A model generated the notes under the pieces. That model saw only the letters and a program-made list of their open reading frames with translations, made no database searches and had not been told where the DNA came from. This document shows positions 8,746-17,556 of a stretch of 64,000 bases of DNA, piece after piece. Source of the DNA: Paeniglutamicibacter gangotriensis Lz1y (GTDB taxonomy: Bacteria > Actinomycetota > Actinomycetes > Actinomycetales > Micrococcaceae). The translations under genes were made by a program, and so were the position numbers. The stretch is taken from the NCBI RefSeq assembly GCF_000348945.1, contig NZ_AOCK01000011.1, positions 1 to 64,000 of the forward strand, given 5' to 3'. Within the stretch, counting starts at the first letter, position 1. Each line of letters opens with the position of its first letter.

Positions 8746-9405
8746 GTGCGTAAGGTTTTCCAGGCCGATCTGCAGCAAATCGGAGAAGAACTCATTGAGA
8801 TGTCGCGTTTGGTGGCCACGGCCATGGAGCGGGCCTATGAGTCATTTGCGAACGCGGATATCGAGTTGGCCCAGGAAGTCATCGGCGAGGACGCGAAAAT
8901 CGATTTCCTGCAGAACCAGCTTGATGAGCGCGCCATCGATGTCCTCGCCCTCCAGGGCCCCGTGGCCTCGGACCTGCGCATGATCGTCGGGTCCCTGCGC
9001 ATGAGCGCGTCGCTGGAGCGCATGGGAGACCTGGCCCGCCACGTGGCCCAGCTGGCCCGCCTGCGTTTCCCGCAGCAGGTGGTCCCCGACTCTATCGCCC
9101 CGACTTTCCAGGCCATGGCCGAACTGGACATCGCGATCGCCGGCAAGGTCGGCGAACTGCTGGACAGCCGGGATTTGGCTGTTGCCCGGGAGATCATCGA
9201 GTTGAATACCAAGATTGATGAACTGCACGTCTCAATCTTCAAGGCCGTCGCTTCCCCCGAGTGGTCACACTCCGGGCCGATGACCGCCGATGTCACCCTG
9301 ACCAGCCGCTACCTTGAGCGCTTCGGCGACCACGGGGTATCGGTGGCTCGCAAGGTCTCTTACTTGGTGACCGGCGAATGGGATCCGGACATCACCGTTT
9401 TCTAA
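8746..9405 (+). CDS. phoU: Phosphate-signalling protein PhoU
   Basis: 219-residue all-alpha protein made of two PhoU repeats: residues about 1-100 with LDERAIDVLALQGPVASDLRMIVGSLRMSASLERMGDLARHV, and about 115-212 with LTSRYLERFGDHGVSVARKVSYLVTGE. The E-x-x-x-D metal-binding signatures (LERMGD, LERFGD) are both present. PhoU represses phosphate-starvation signalling and modulates Pst uptake; no pst genes lie in this window. GTG start at 8746 with GAAAGGA upstream. Confidence 0.96.
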   Translation: MRKVFQADLQQIGEELIEMSRLVATAMERAYESFANADIELAQEVIGEDAKIDFLQNQLDERAIDVLALQGPVASDLRMIVGSLRMSASLERMGDLARHVAQLARLRFPQQVVPDSIAPTFQAMAELDIAIAGKVGELLDSRDLAVAREIIELNTKIDELHVSIFKAVASPEWSHSGPMTADVTLTSRYLERFGDHGVSVARKVSYLVTGEWDPDITVF

Positions 9406-9425
9406 TCCCCGCACTACGCACCAAG

Positions 9426-9469
9426 AATGCGGGTGGGCCAGCCAAAGCGTTGGCCCACCCGCATTTTTT
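9426..9469 (+). terminator. Terminator of phoU
   Basis: Perfect 15-bp stem AATGCGGGTGGGCCA / TGGCCCACCCGCATT with a 10-base loop, followed by TTTT. It begins 21 bases past the phoU stop. Confidence 0.92.
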
Positions 9470-9591
9470 GTGCCGTAGTGGACCTGCTTAAATATCGAAA
9501 CGCTGCGCCTTGCCCTCTCGGGGAACACGCTTTGCGTGTGATCCGACAGGGCCTATGGTGCAGCGGCAGGGTGTCTTCGTGGCTCGGGCTT

Positions 9592-9894
9592 TTAGCTTTC
9601 GCAGTCGCGGCAGTATGCCACGCCCTTGGACTCGCGCGCCAGCAGCGTGCGGTGGCGGATCAGGAAGCATGAACCACACAGGAACTCTTCTTCCGTCTGC
9701 GGGATCACCGTGACGGATAGTTCCTCGTTGGACAGGTCGGCACCACCGAGTTCGACACCATCAGAGGTGTCTGCCTCATCCAGATCCCGGGACACGCTGC
9801 GCGCGTCCGGGGCGTTTGCGGACTGGACCGCGTCTAGGGAGGCCTTACGGGCCTCGGCTACGTCCGGCCGGACCTCATCATAATCAGTTGCCAT
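9592..9894 (-). CDS. DUF4193 family protein
   Basis: 100 residues, short and acidic. It starts MATDYDEVRPDV and has the family core GADLSNEELSVTVIPQTEEEFLCGSCFLI. Two CxxC knuckles (CGSC near residue 74 and CRDC at the end) form a likely zinc ribbon. DUF4193 proteins are widespread in actinobacteria and have no assigned function. The ATG start at 9894 follows AAGGA by about 9 bases. It stands alone, between phoU (convergent) and gpmA. Confidence 0.9.
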   Translation of the reverse strand: MATDYDEVRPDVAEARKASLDAVQSANAPDARSVSRDLDEADTSDGVELGGADLSNEELSVTVIPQTEEEFLCGSCFLIRHRTLLARESKGVAYCRDCES

Positions 9895-10122
9895 TAAATG
9901 CAGTCCTTACGTGAATCAGGGGTACGTCGAGACGACACAGTACAGCATGAAACCGAGCGCGCAAGCCTAAACCCGATTTTTCGCTCCCCCACAGGGCGTC
10001 TTGTGACCAACGACATGTCGGCGGAGCCCTAGGGTACGACATCCCTATGGTCAGGAGCACCGCCACTGCCGAGGAACCCCGCCGAGACACCCATTATTGC
10101 GTGGCCTGCCACCGCGCAAAAC

Positions 10123-10165
10123 GGGGTCGTGGTCAATGCCCGCGATGGACATTGACCACGACCCC
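10123..10165 (-). terminator. Terminator of gpmA
   Basis: Perfect 16-bp stem GGGGTCGTGGTCAATG / CATTGACCACGACCCC with an 11-base loop. On the minus strand GTTTTG follows. It lies 34 bases past the gpmA stop. Confidence 0.85.
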
Positions 10166-10198
10166 GAAGAGTCCCCCTGATGCGAGGAACGAACCGGC

Positions 10199-10942
10199 TT
10201 AGCGGCCCTGGTTGGCTACTGCCTTGATGGCATCCGCCGCGGCGTCGGCATCCAGGTACTGCCCACCACGGGTGACCGGAGTGAAGTCCTCATTCAGTTC
10301 GTAGACCAACGGAATGCCGGTGGGAATGTTCAATCCGGCGATATCCTCGTCGCTGATGCCATCGAGGTGCTTGACCAAGGCGCGCAGCGAGTTGCCGTGC
10401 GCGGTGACAAGCACCGTCTGGTGAGCCGCGAGGTCGGGCTTGATCTCGTCCTCCCAGTACGGGAGCATGCGGACCAGAACGTCTTTGAGGCATTCGGTGC
10501 GTGGCGCGTCGTCACCCAGGTCCGCATAGCGCGGATCGTTGATCTGGCTGAACTCCGAGTCGTCGGCCAACACCGGCGGAGGGGTGTCGTAGCTACGGCG
10601 CCATTCCATGAACTGCTCTTCGCCGTATTCGGCCAGGGTAGCGGCCTTGTCCTTACCCTGCAGCGCACCGTAGTGGCGCTCGTTCAAACGCCAGTTGCGC
10701 TTGACCGGGATCCACGACAGATCCGCTGATTCAAGGGCGAGGTTGGCAGTGATGATGGCGCGCTTGAGCAGCGAGGTGTGCAGGACGGCAGGGGCCAGCC
10801 CGGCCTCGGTCAGCAGCGTGCCGCTGCGGGTTGCCTCGGCACGGCCCTTCTCGGTGAGCGGTACATCGTACCAACCGGTGAACAGGTTTTTTTCGTTCCA
10901 CTCGCTTTGCCCGTGGCGCAGCAGGATCAAGGTGTAGGTCAT
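10199..10942 (-). CDS. gpmA: 2,3-bisphosphoglycerate-dependent phosphoglycerate mutase
   Basis: 247-residue histidine-phosphatase-superfamily enzyme interconverting 3- and 2-phosphoglycerate in glycolysis. [12 protein letters not shown] carries the phosphorylated His; [31 protein letters not shown] and [17 protein letters not shown] supply the other active-site residues. Length is standard for dPGM. An ATG three codons upstream (10951) is possible; [11 protein letters not shown] is the usual N-terminus. Confidence 0.96.
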   Translation of the reverse strand: MTYTLILLRHGQSEWNEKNLFTGWYDVPLTEKGRAEATRSGTLLTEAGLAPAVLHTSLLKRAIITANLALESADLSWIPVKRNWRLNERHYGALQGKDKAATLAEYGEEQFMEWRRSYDTPPPVLADDSEFSQINDPRYADLGDDAPRTECLKDVLVRMLPYWEDEIKPDLAAHQTVLVTAHGNSLRALVKHLDGISDEDIAGLNIPTGIPLVYELNEDFTPVTRGGQYLDADAAADAIKAVANQGR

Positions 10943-11027
10943 AGAAACCATTCTAGGACGCGTGAAGTGCCTTACTTTATTCCGTTACGTGCATTCGGGA
11001 CGTGGCCGACACTTTACTCTTAAAGCA

Positions 11028-11885
11028 ATGGTTCAGAAAGCGACTCGGCTCGGCGGACGGTCACGGACCGGTCGCCCACTGGGCAATACGACCCGTGGGA
11101 CCACAAATCCCAACCGCATGCGCCGCGTGGACCGCTGGATGACCGGCTCCCAGGGCTGGCGTCTTCGCCCCGAGACCACCGGCGCACCACCCATAGCCGT
11201 CGACCTAGGGTTCGGCGCGTCTCCTGCCACCGCCGTCGAATTCTACGAGCGGGTGCGCGCCATCAGCCCCACCGCACGCGTCTTCGGCATTGAGATTGAA
11301 CCCGAACGTGTCGCCCGCGGTGTCGCCCTGCACTTGGAGGGCCTTGATTTCCGTCTGGGTGGGTTCGAGATCCCCATTGAATCGGACGCCACGGTGATCC
11401 GCGCCTTCAATGTGCTGCGGCAATACGACGAATCCGATGTGCCGGGCATCTGGGAAACGATGGCCGGTCGACTGACGGAGCACGGGATGATCATCGAGGG
11501 CACCTGCGATGAGATCGGCCGGCGCAGTTCCTGGGTCACGCTCACCAAGGGCGGCCCACAAACCTTGAGCATTTCCCTGCGCTTCGGCGCCTTTACCCGA
11601 CCCTCGGATGTGGCCGAACGGCTGCCCAAGGCGCTGATCCACCGCAATATTTCCGGTGAACGCATCCATGATTTTCTCACCGCCGCCGATGCCGCATGGC
11701 TCAGCGCCGCACCCCTGGCCACCTTCGGCAACAAGCAACGTTGGGTGTCCATGTGCCGTGCACTGCGCGAGTCGGGCTGGCCGATCTGTGATTCGGCCTC
11801 GCGTTGGAGACTGGGCGAGGTGACGGTGAAGTGGGAGGCCGTGGCCCCGCGCAGCGGAGCGTTGGCCCTGGCGGAACCCAACTAG
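11028..11885 (+). CDS. SAM-dependent methyltransferase-like protein
   Basis: 285 residues. After a basic N-terminus (MVQKATRLGGRSRTGRP), IAVDLGFGASPATAVEFYERV resembles motif I of class I methyltransferases (D-x-G-x-G). FGIEIEPERV supplies the acidic residue at the end of strand 2, and VIRAFNVLRQYDESDVPGIWETM fits motif IV. The substrate is not evident. ATG 11028 is chosen over an upstream in-frame ATG at 10962, because residues encoded before it are not methyltransferase-like. Ribosome binding signal is poor. It is divergent from gpmA. Confidence 0.75.
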   Translation: MVQKATRLGGRSRTGRPLGNTTRGTTNPNRMRRVDRWMTGSQGWRLRPETTGAPPIAVDLGFGASPATAVEFYERVRAISPTARVFGIEIEPERVARGVALHLEGLDFRLGGFEIPIESDATVIRAFNVLRQYDESDVPGIWETMAGRLTEHGMIIEGTCDEIGRRSSWVTLTKGGPQTLSISLRFGAFTRPSDVAERLPKALIHRNISGERIHDFLTAADAAWLSAAPLATFGNKQRWVSMCRALRESGWPICDSASRWRLGEVTVKWEAVAPRSGALALAEPN

Positions 11886-11951
11886 CCATCACCGGATTTT
11901 GCCCGCCCTGAAGGATGTGCAATTTCCCCGGTGCGAGACCATACTTGATCC

Positions 11952-12419
11952 ATGGTCAAAGGTATTGGACGGCCCGGGAGACCACTGGTCCTGCTACTCT
12001 GTGTGATTGCCGCCCTCGTGCTCGCGTCACTGGTCGTTGTGCTCACGCGGGGCACACCGAAACCGCTTGATCCCTCCACCCCTGCCGGGGTGGTGCAGGG
12101 CTATGTCACCGCAGTCATCGGCGGCGATGAGGACGCCGCCGCCCGCTTCCTCGAACCCGGGCAGGACACCCGGTGCAAGGAGTTCGAATCGGTGGCCCCC
12201 GAGCGAAACATCCGGGTCGCACTGGTATCCACGACCCAGCGCGAAACCACTGCAGACGTCGTGGTTTCCATTTCCTACATGAATGTCGGCGGGCCCTTCG
12301 GTAGCCCCGAATACGCAAGCGAGGAATCCTTCGACCTGTCCCTCGTTGAGGGACAGTGGTTGATCTCCAAAGCGCCGTGGCCGTTGCTCGTCTGCCCGGG
12401 CCAGGAATTTGCGCCATGA
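11952..12419 (+). CDS. Single-pass membrane protein, unknown function
   Basis: 155 residues with a strong N-terminal membrane helix (residues about 11-31, LVLLLCVIAALVLASLVVVL) and no lipobox. The extracytoplasmic part begins TPKPLDPSTPAGVVQGYVTAVIGGDEDAAARFLEPG, followed by strands ending in the LVEGQWLISKAPWPL motif. This helix-then-sheet layout resembles NTF2-like or DUF4878-type domains found in actinobacterial secreted proteins, but I cannot name a family. It overlaps the next gene by ATGA, so the two are probably co-translated. Confidence 0.7.
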   Translation: MVKGIGRPGRPLVLLLCVIAALVLASLVVVLTRGTPKPLDPSTPAGVVQGYVTAVIGGDEDAAARFLEPGQDTRCKEFESVAPERNIRVALVSTTQRETTADVVVSISYMNVGGPFGSPEYASEESFDLSLVEGQWLISKAPWPLLVCPGQEFAP

Positions 12420-14083
12420 GCGCCCCCGACGCTGCCGGGGGCCGCACGACGGCCCCCGCATTGGGCACGCTTCGCCGCATCATTCTCTACGTGCTCTTGT
12501 TCGCCTTGGTGGCCCTCACCGCTTCCGGCGTGAGCGGACTGTTGGGCAGGTTGTTCACCACGCCGGACGTGATCGCGTTCAACGATTCCTCGTCACTGGC
12601 GCTTGACCTGGCACTGACCCTGGTCGGCGGCCCGCTGGGTGCCGTGGTGTTCTGGGCCTCGTGGCGGCTGCTGGCCCATCCGGCCGAGCGCCGCGCCACG
12701 GCCTGGGGCATCTATGTCTCGGCCATGTGCATTACTTCACTTCTCACCGCGGCCAGCTTCGGCATTGCTGCCGTGGCTTCCCTGGCCGGCGGGGACACAG
12801 GTTCTTGGATGTCCCCTCTGGCCACCGGCCTAGCCTGGGCCGGGGTCTGGGTGTGGCATCGGTGGATTCTGGGCCACCGAACGCGTGGCCCGTTGGCGTT
12901 GGCGAAGGTCCCGCAGGTGCTGGGCACCGCCGTGGGGTTGGTGATCGGTTTGGGCTCAAGCACCACCGCGCTGGGCATGCTCTTCGAACGGGCGATCGGG
13001 ACGGGCGGGGAGCTGGCAGTCATCGGGGTGCCCTGGTGGCGCGCCAGCCTCGGGCTGCTGGTCTGGGCCGTAGGCGGGATCCTGATCTGGTGGTGGCACT
13101 GGGTCCGCGAGGGCACCCGCAAGCTGCACACCACGCTGTCCGGGGTTTCCCTGGTGGTGATCGGCATCGGCGGGTCCGCAATCCTGGCCCTGGGCGGGGC
13201 AGGCGTCCTGCTGTTCGTACTGCTGCGCCTGGCACTTGACCGCACCGACCCGGTGCCGGTGCTGTTGGAGCCGGCACCCGAAGCCCTGGCCGCCGCACTG
13301 CTCGGCACACTGTCCTGGCTGTACCACGCCCGGATCGCCCGGGGGCGGCCGGCGCCGGTCCCTGCCGCGGCCGGATTGGCAATTTCCGGGATCGTCCTGG
13401 CCGCTGCTGCCTCGGGCATCGGAGTCGTCGTCAACGCGGCCCTTGCCACGGGTACCACGCAGTTGGGCGGCACAGACGCTAGGGAGCTTCTACTGGCCGG
13501 CCTCAGTTCGCTGGCCATCGGCGGGCCGCTGTGGTGGTTCACCTGGCATCCGACCCGGCCCTCGGACCCGCAGGGCAGGAGGATCTACCTAGTCCTGATC
13601 TTCGGGATCAGCGCGGTGGTTGCCCTGGTGACGCTGCTGGTGATCGGCTTCCGGCTCTTTGAATTCATGCTGGGGGATGCCGCCGGTTCGGGCCTGCTCG
13701 AACGCGTCCGCGCGCCCCTGGGCCTGCTGGTGGCCACCGGGTTGGTGGCAGGGTACCACTTCGCACTCTGGCGGCATGCCCGCGTATCGGCGCCGGTCCC
13801 CGAGGCGGAAGCTGCATCCGGGACCGAACGCAAACGCGGTATCAGGGAGGTGGTGCTGGTGGCCGGTGCGGATGCAGAAGAGCTCGCATCCGCGATCCGC
13901 GACCACACCGGCGCCACTGTCACGATACTGCGGCGCCAGCACGCACCGGGCGGGACGCCGGGCCCCGCGCAACTCTTCCGAGTTCTTGAAGGCGTCGAGG
14001 CAGAGCGCGTCCTCCTACTGGCAGGCCCCGAGGACAGCCTCGAGGTCATCGAGCTGGCGGCCGAGACCCGCCGCCGGGCCTAG
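12416..14083 (+). CDS. Multi-pass membrane protein with DUF5671-like repeats
   Basis: 555 residues with about twelve membrane helices. A recurring unit (an aromatic or basic start, three hydrophobic helices, then a segment ending R/L-x-F) appears four times: near LRRIILYVLLFALVALTASGV, LAKVPQVLGTAVGLVIGLG, LSGVSLVVIGIGGSAILALG and GRRIYLVLIFGISAVVALVTL. That matches my recollection of DUF5671 architecture. A cytoplasmic C-terminal region (about residues 465-555; VVLVAGADAEELASAIRDHTGATVTILRR) looks like a small alpha/beta domain. Function unknown. The start ATG overlaps the stop of the preceding gene by 4 bases; the end overlaps DUF2516 by 4 bases, tail to tail. Confidence 0.8.
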   Translation: MSAPDAAGGRTTAPALGTLRRIILYVLLFALVALTASGVSGLLGRLFTTPDVIAFNDSSSLALDLALTLVGGPLGAVVFWASWRLLAHPAERRATAWGIYVSAMCITSLLTAASFGIAAVASLAGGDTGSWMSPLATGLAWAGVWVWHRWILGHRTRGPLALAKVPQVLGTAVGLVIGLGSSTTALGMLFERAIGTGGELAVIGVPWWRASLGLLVWAVGGILIWWWHWVREGTRKLHTTLSGVSLVVIGIGGSAILALGGAGVLLFVLLRLALDRTDPVPVLLEPAPEALAAALLGTLSWLYHARIARGRPAPVPAAAGLAISGIVLAAAASGIGVVVNAALATGTTQLGGTDARELLLAGLSSLAIGGPLWWFTWHPTRPSDPQGRRIYLVLIFGISAVVALVTLLVIGFRLFEFMLGDAAGSGLLERVRAPLGLLVATGLVAGYHFALWRHARVSAPVPEAEAASGTERKRGIREVVLVAGADAEELASAIRDHTGATVTILRRQHAPGGTPGPAQLFRVLEGVEAERVLLLAGPEDSLEVIELAAETRRRA

Positions 14084-14418
14084 TACGGGTAGTAGCCGCC
14101 CTTGCCGGACACGGCGGGCTTGACGTCTGCGAGGTACACGCAGGCGATGCAGGCGCCGATGAGCTGGAAGATCCCGCCGCCGCCGCCACCAATGGCCCCG
14201 GCAGCGATGTTCGCAAACCCGGTATAGGCCGAGAGCCCACACACGAGGGTCGCTGCAGCAGTCAGTCCCATCCAGAACGGCTTGCTGCGCTTGTTCTCGC
14301 GCAGGTAGTTGGCTGCGGGGCGCCGCACCGCGTCCACGAGGGCCACGATGGCAAGCACCGCGGCGAGGACACTGAGTGCGAACAGCAGATACATCTCGAA
14401 CAAGTGCGCGTAAACCAT
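14080..14418 (-). CDS. DUF2516 family membrane protein
   Basis: 112 residues with three hydrophobic helices (about 9-29, 48-66 and 80-97). The conserved ALVDAVRRP motif after helix 1 and KRSKPFWMGLTAAATLV before helix 2 mark the DUF2516 family, which is restricted to actinobacteria. Gly-rich GAIGGGGGGIFQ precedes the last helix, and the tail GKGGYYPY is polar. Start may be ATG 14418 or 14394; both lack a strong Shine-Dalgarno. Function unknown. Confidence 0.8.
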   Translation of the reverse strand: MVYAHLFEMYLLFALSVLAAVLAIVALVDAVRRPAANYLRENKRSKPFWMGLTAAATLVCGLSAYTGFANIAAGAIGGGGGGIFQLIGACIACVYLADVKPAVSGKGGYYPY

Positions 14419-14423
14419 GTGTT

Positions 14424-15575
14424 TCAGCTTAGCCGGGTTTCATCCAGTGCGGCGCTGAGGTCGGCGTGCAAGTCCTCAACATTTTCGATACCGACACTGA
14501 GCCGCACCAGATTTTCCGGGACAGTGCCAGGTTCCCCGGGGTGGCGCCGGCGCCGCTCGGCCAGCGATTCGACCCCGCCCAGGGAGGTGGCCGGGGTCCA
14601 CAGTTTCAGGGCCGCGAGCATCGCATCGGCCACCTCTGCGCCGCCGGCGATCTCGATTCCCACGATGGCCCCGAAGCCCTCCAGCTGGGCTGCAGCTCGT
14701 TGGTGCCCGGGGTCCTGCGGCAGGCCGGGGTAGCGCACCTTGGAGATCCCCGGGTGATCGGCCAGGCGCTTGGCCAGTTCCATGGCGTTGGCCTCGGCCT
14801 TGTCCAGGCGCAGGGCCATGGTCCGGATGCCGCGCAGCGTCAGCCAGGCCTCGAAGGGTCCGGGGATTGCCCCATGCAAGGTCCGCATGGTGTGCAGGCG
14901 GGTACGCAGCTCGGGATGCCGGGTCACCACGGCCCCGAGGACCACATCCGAGTGCCCTCCCATGTACTTGGTGGCCGAATGCACCACCACGTCGGCACCC
15001 TGTTGCAGGGGGCGCTGGCGCAACGGGGTGGAGAAGGTGTTATCCACCACCGACAGCGCCCCTGCCCCGCGCGCGGCGGCCAACAGCACAGGCAGGTCCG
15101 CGACCTCGAGCATCGGATTGGTGGGCGATTCCAGCCAGGCCATGTCGGCACCGTTGAAGGCAGCGATTGCCGCGTCGGTGTCGGCCAAATCGACGCGGCG
15201 CACCGTGAGCCCGAGGTTGGCCTCAAGCTCGGCGACCAGCGAGAGCGACCCGTTGTAGGCGTGGGACGGCATCACGATGGTTCCGCCGGCAGGAAGCAGC
15301 GACAGGGCAGCGGCCACGGCGGCCATGCCGGAGGCATAGGCCAAGGCCGGCAGATCGCAATCCTCAAGTTGGGCAATGGTTTCTTCCAACGGATCCCAGG
15401 TGGGGTTGGTGAAGCGCCCGTAGACCTTTTCCCCGGCTCCCGGGGTCCCCAACGAATGGAAGGTGGAGGAAAGCACTATCGGCGGGTTCACGGGCTGGTC
15501 AGCTTCATGCGGCGGGCGTCCTGCGGCCACCACGAGGGTGTCCGGGGCCCAAGGCGCGGATTCAGGGCGGGTCAT
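14424..15575 (-). CDS. PLP-dependent trans-sulfuration enzyme (cystathionine gamma-synthase/lyase type)
   Basis: 383 residues of the Cys/Met-metabolism PLP family. Residues near the N-terminus (PPIVLSSTFHSLG, YGRFTNPTWDPLEETIAQLE) fit the tetramer and cofactor arm. YASGMAAVAAALSLL binds the PLP phosphate, SVVDNTFSTPL carries the Asp for the pyridine nitrogen, and VVVHSATKYMGGHSDVV carries the Schiff-base Lys. C-terminal SLGGVESLAERR is also typical. Whether it acts as synthase or lyase cannot be decided from sequence. ATG 15575 is chosen; an earlier ATG would add a non-homologous Arg-rich extension. It is divergent from tmk. Confidence 0.88.
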   Translation of the reverse strand: MTRPESAPWAPDTLVVAAGRPPHEADQPVNPPIVLSSTFHSLGTPGAGEKVYGRFTNPTWDPLEETIAQLEDCDLPALAYASGMAAVAAALSLLPAGGTIVMPSHAYNGSLSLVAELEANLGLTVRRVDLADTDAAIAAFNGADMAWLESPTNPMLEVADLPVLLAAARGAGALSVVDNTFSTPLRQRPLQQGADVVVHSATKYMGGHSDVVLGAVVTRHPELRTRLHTMRTLHGAIPGPFEAWLTLRGIRTMALRLDKAEANAMELAKRLADHPGISKVRYPGLPQDPGHQRAAAQLEGFGAIVGIEIAGGAEVADAMLAALKLWTPATSLGGVESLAERRRRHPGEPGTVPENLVRLSVGIENVEDLHADLSAALDETRLS

Positions 15576-15679
15576 GACTTTGAGGTTACTCCCTGCGCCC
15601 GTCCGCGCCCCAGCACGTGACGCGCACGGGCGCAGGGCAGATGAACCGACATGGCCCGGGTGGCGATAGGCTGGAAGGC

Positions 15680-16354
15680 GTGAGCAACGCGCAACCAAAC
15701 CCCGTCAATGCAGGCCGTTTCATCGTCTTCGAAGGCGGTGACGGCGCCGGAAAATCCACGCAGGCAGCACTGCTGGTCCAGGCCCTGGGCCAAAAGGGCC
15801 ACACCGTGCTGCACACCCGCGAGCCCGGCGGAACCCCCATCGGCGAGAAGTTGCGCTCCCTGGTCCTCGACCACGGACAGGGCACCGTGGACGCCCGCAC
15901 CGAAGCGTTAATGTATGCCGCGGCCCGCGCCGCCCACGTCGAACAGGTCATCCGTCCTGCCCTGGCGGCCGGCACCATGGTCATTTGTGACAGGTTCGTC
16001 GATTCATCTCTGGCCTACCAGGGCATCGGCCGAGGTTTGGGTGAGGACAAGGTGCGCTCGATCAACGAGTTTGCCACCGGCGGCTTGGCACCGGATCTGA
16101 CCGTATTACTAGATGTTTCACCGGCCGACGGTCGCTCGCGGCGCACCGTGGGCCCCGATGGCCAGCCGGTAACCGAGGACCGTCTGGAATCCGAACCCGA
16201 CGAGTTCCATTCCCGCATCCGCGATGCCTTCGTGGACTTTGCCGCCCGCGAACCGGAACGCTACCTGGTGCTGGATGCCGCCACCGGCGTCGATATCTTG
16301 GCCTCGGCAATAGCCGAGGCCGTCGCGGCACTGCCCGCAGGACCCGGAGCCTAA
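15680..16354 (+). CDS. tmk: Thymidylate kinase
   Basis: 224 residues converting dTMP to dTDP. P-loop FEGGDGAGKSTQ (about residues 17-28), DR(E/Y)-type motif CDRFVDSSLAYQG, TREPGGTPIGEKLR for dTMP binding, and a lid with SRRTVG. The GTG start at 15680 gives the expected N-terminus (about 12 residues before the core strand), although GGAAGG is very close to it; ATG at 15641 is an alternative. It is followed by holB after 2 bases, a common pair. Confidence 0.95.
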   Translation: MSNAQPNPVNAGRFIVFEGGDGAGKSTQAALLVQALGQKGHTVLHTREPGGTPIGEKLRSLVLDHGQGTVDARTEALMYAAARAAHVEQVIRPALAAGTMVICDRFVDSSLAYQGIGRGLGEDKVRSINEFATGGLAPDLTVLLDVSPADGRSRRTVGPDGQPVTEDRLESEPDEFHSRIRDAFVDFAAREPERYLVLDAATGVDILASAIAEAVAALPAGPGA

Positions 16355-16356
16355 CC

Positions 16357-17505
16357 ATGGACGTCTGGGGAGACCTGCCGGGACAGGAAAAAGCCATCAC
16401 CGCGCTGCGCCGCGCGGTCGCCGAGGGCAACCCTGCACACGCGTGGCTGTTCACCGGCCCCCCTGGCTCGGGCCGGTCGAACGCCGCCCGCGCCTTCGCC
16501 GCGGCCCTGCAATGCCAGGTGCCCGACCCCGAACAGCGGGGCTGCGGGACCTGCAAGGCCTGCATCACGGTGCTGGCCGGCACTCACCCCGATGTCGCGC
16601 TGATCAGCACCGAGAAGGTCAACTACCAGATCGAGGACGTCCGGACACTGATCACCAAGGCACAGGACCGGCCCTCCACCGCGCCCTGGCGCGTGATCAT
16701 TGTCGAGGACGCGGACCGGATGACCGAGCGCACCACCAACGTGCTACTCAAGTCCATCGAGGAGCCACCACCGCACACCGTATGGATGCTGTGCGCACCC
16801 TCCCCTGCCGACGTCCTGGTGACCATCAGATCGCGCTGCCGTTCGGTGTCCTTAGCTGTGCCCACCCGCCAGTCCGTCGCCGAGCTACTGGTGCGTCGTG
16901 ACGGACTGACTACCGAGCAGGCCGACTTCGCCGCCCGTGTCTCCCAGTCGCACATCGGGGTGGCCCGTCGGCTGGCCCGCGACGAGCAAGCACGGCGCCG
17001 CCGCGATACCACCGTGCGCCTGCCGCTGCGCATCAGGTCGGTGTCCGATGCGGTGATGGCCGCGGCCGAACTCGTGGAGCTGTCCACCGCTGAGGCCACT
17101 GCCTCGTCGACTGAACGGGCCGAAACCGAAGCCTCTTCCTTGCGCACTTCGTTGGGCCTTGACGCGGATTCACCGATCCCGCCCCAGCAACGCAGCGCGT
17201 TCAAGGCGCTGGAGGAGAATGCGAAGCGTCGTGCCCGGCGCGCCACCACCGATGCTTTGGACCGTTCGCTGATCGACCTGACCACGTTCTTCCGCGATGT
17301 GTTGGTGCTGCAGCTGCGCAGCGGCAGCGAGCTGGTCAACGACTACCTCGCGGATCCATTGCACGCTTATGCCAACGCCTCACGCTCCGAGCAAACGATC
17401 GCGAAGATCGATGCCATCGCCGAGGCCCGGAAACGTATCTGGACCCCGGGCAACCCCCTGTTGACCATCGAGGCCATGGCGGTCTCGCTGCGTCCGGCCA
17501 AATAG
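16357..17505 (+). CDS. holB: DNA polymerase III delta' subunit
   Basis: 382-residue AAA+ clamp-loader subunit. It starts VWGDLPGQEKAITALRRAV; the P-loop-like GPPGSGRSNAARAFA (residues about 34-48) has Arg in place of the usual Lys, fitting delta' as a non-hydrolysing stator. The zinc module is C-x8-C-x2-C-x2-C (from CQVPDPEQRGCGTCKAC). VIIVEDADRMTERTTNVLLKSIEEPP is the Walker B and sensor region, and TIRSRCRSV carries the SRC motif. Co-transcribed with tmk. Confidence 0.93.
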   Translation: MDVWGDLPGQEKAITALRRAVAEGNPAHAWLFTGPPGSGRSNAARAFAAALQCQVPDPEQRGCGTCKACITVLAGTHPDVALISTEKVNYQIEDVRTLITKAQDRPSTAPWRVIIVEDADRMTERTTNVLLKSIEEPPPHTVWMLCAPSPADVLVTIRSRCRSVSLAVPTRQSVAELLVRRDGLTTEQADFAARVSQSHIGVARRLARDEQARRRRDTTVRLPLRIRSVSDAVMAAAELVELSTAEATASSTERAETEASSLRTSLGLDADSPIPPQQRSAFKALEENAKRRARRATTDALDRSLIDLTTFFRDVLVLQLRSGSELVNDYLADPLHAYANASRSEQTIAKIDAIAEARKRIWTPGNPLLTIEAMAVSLRPAK

Positions 17506-17556
17506 CAATTTTCTCGCCCGCTTTTCCCCTATCCCCACAAGGAGCCCGAAACCCGC

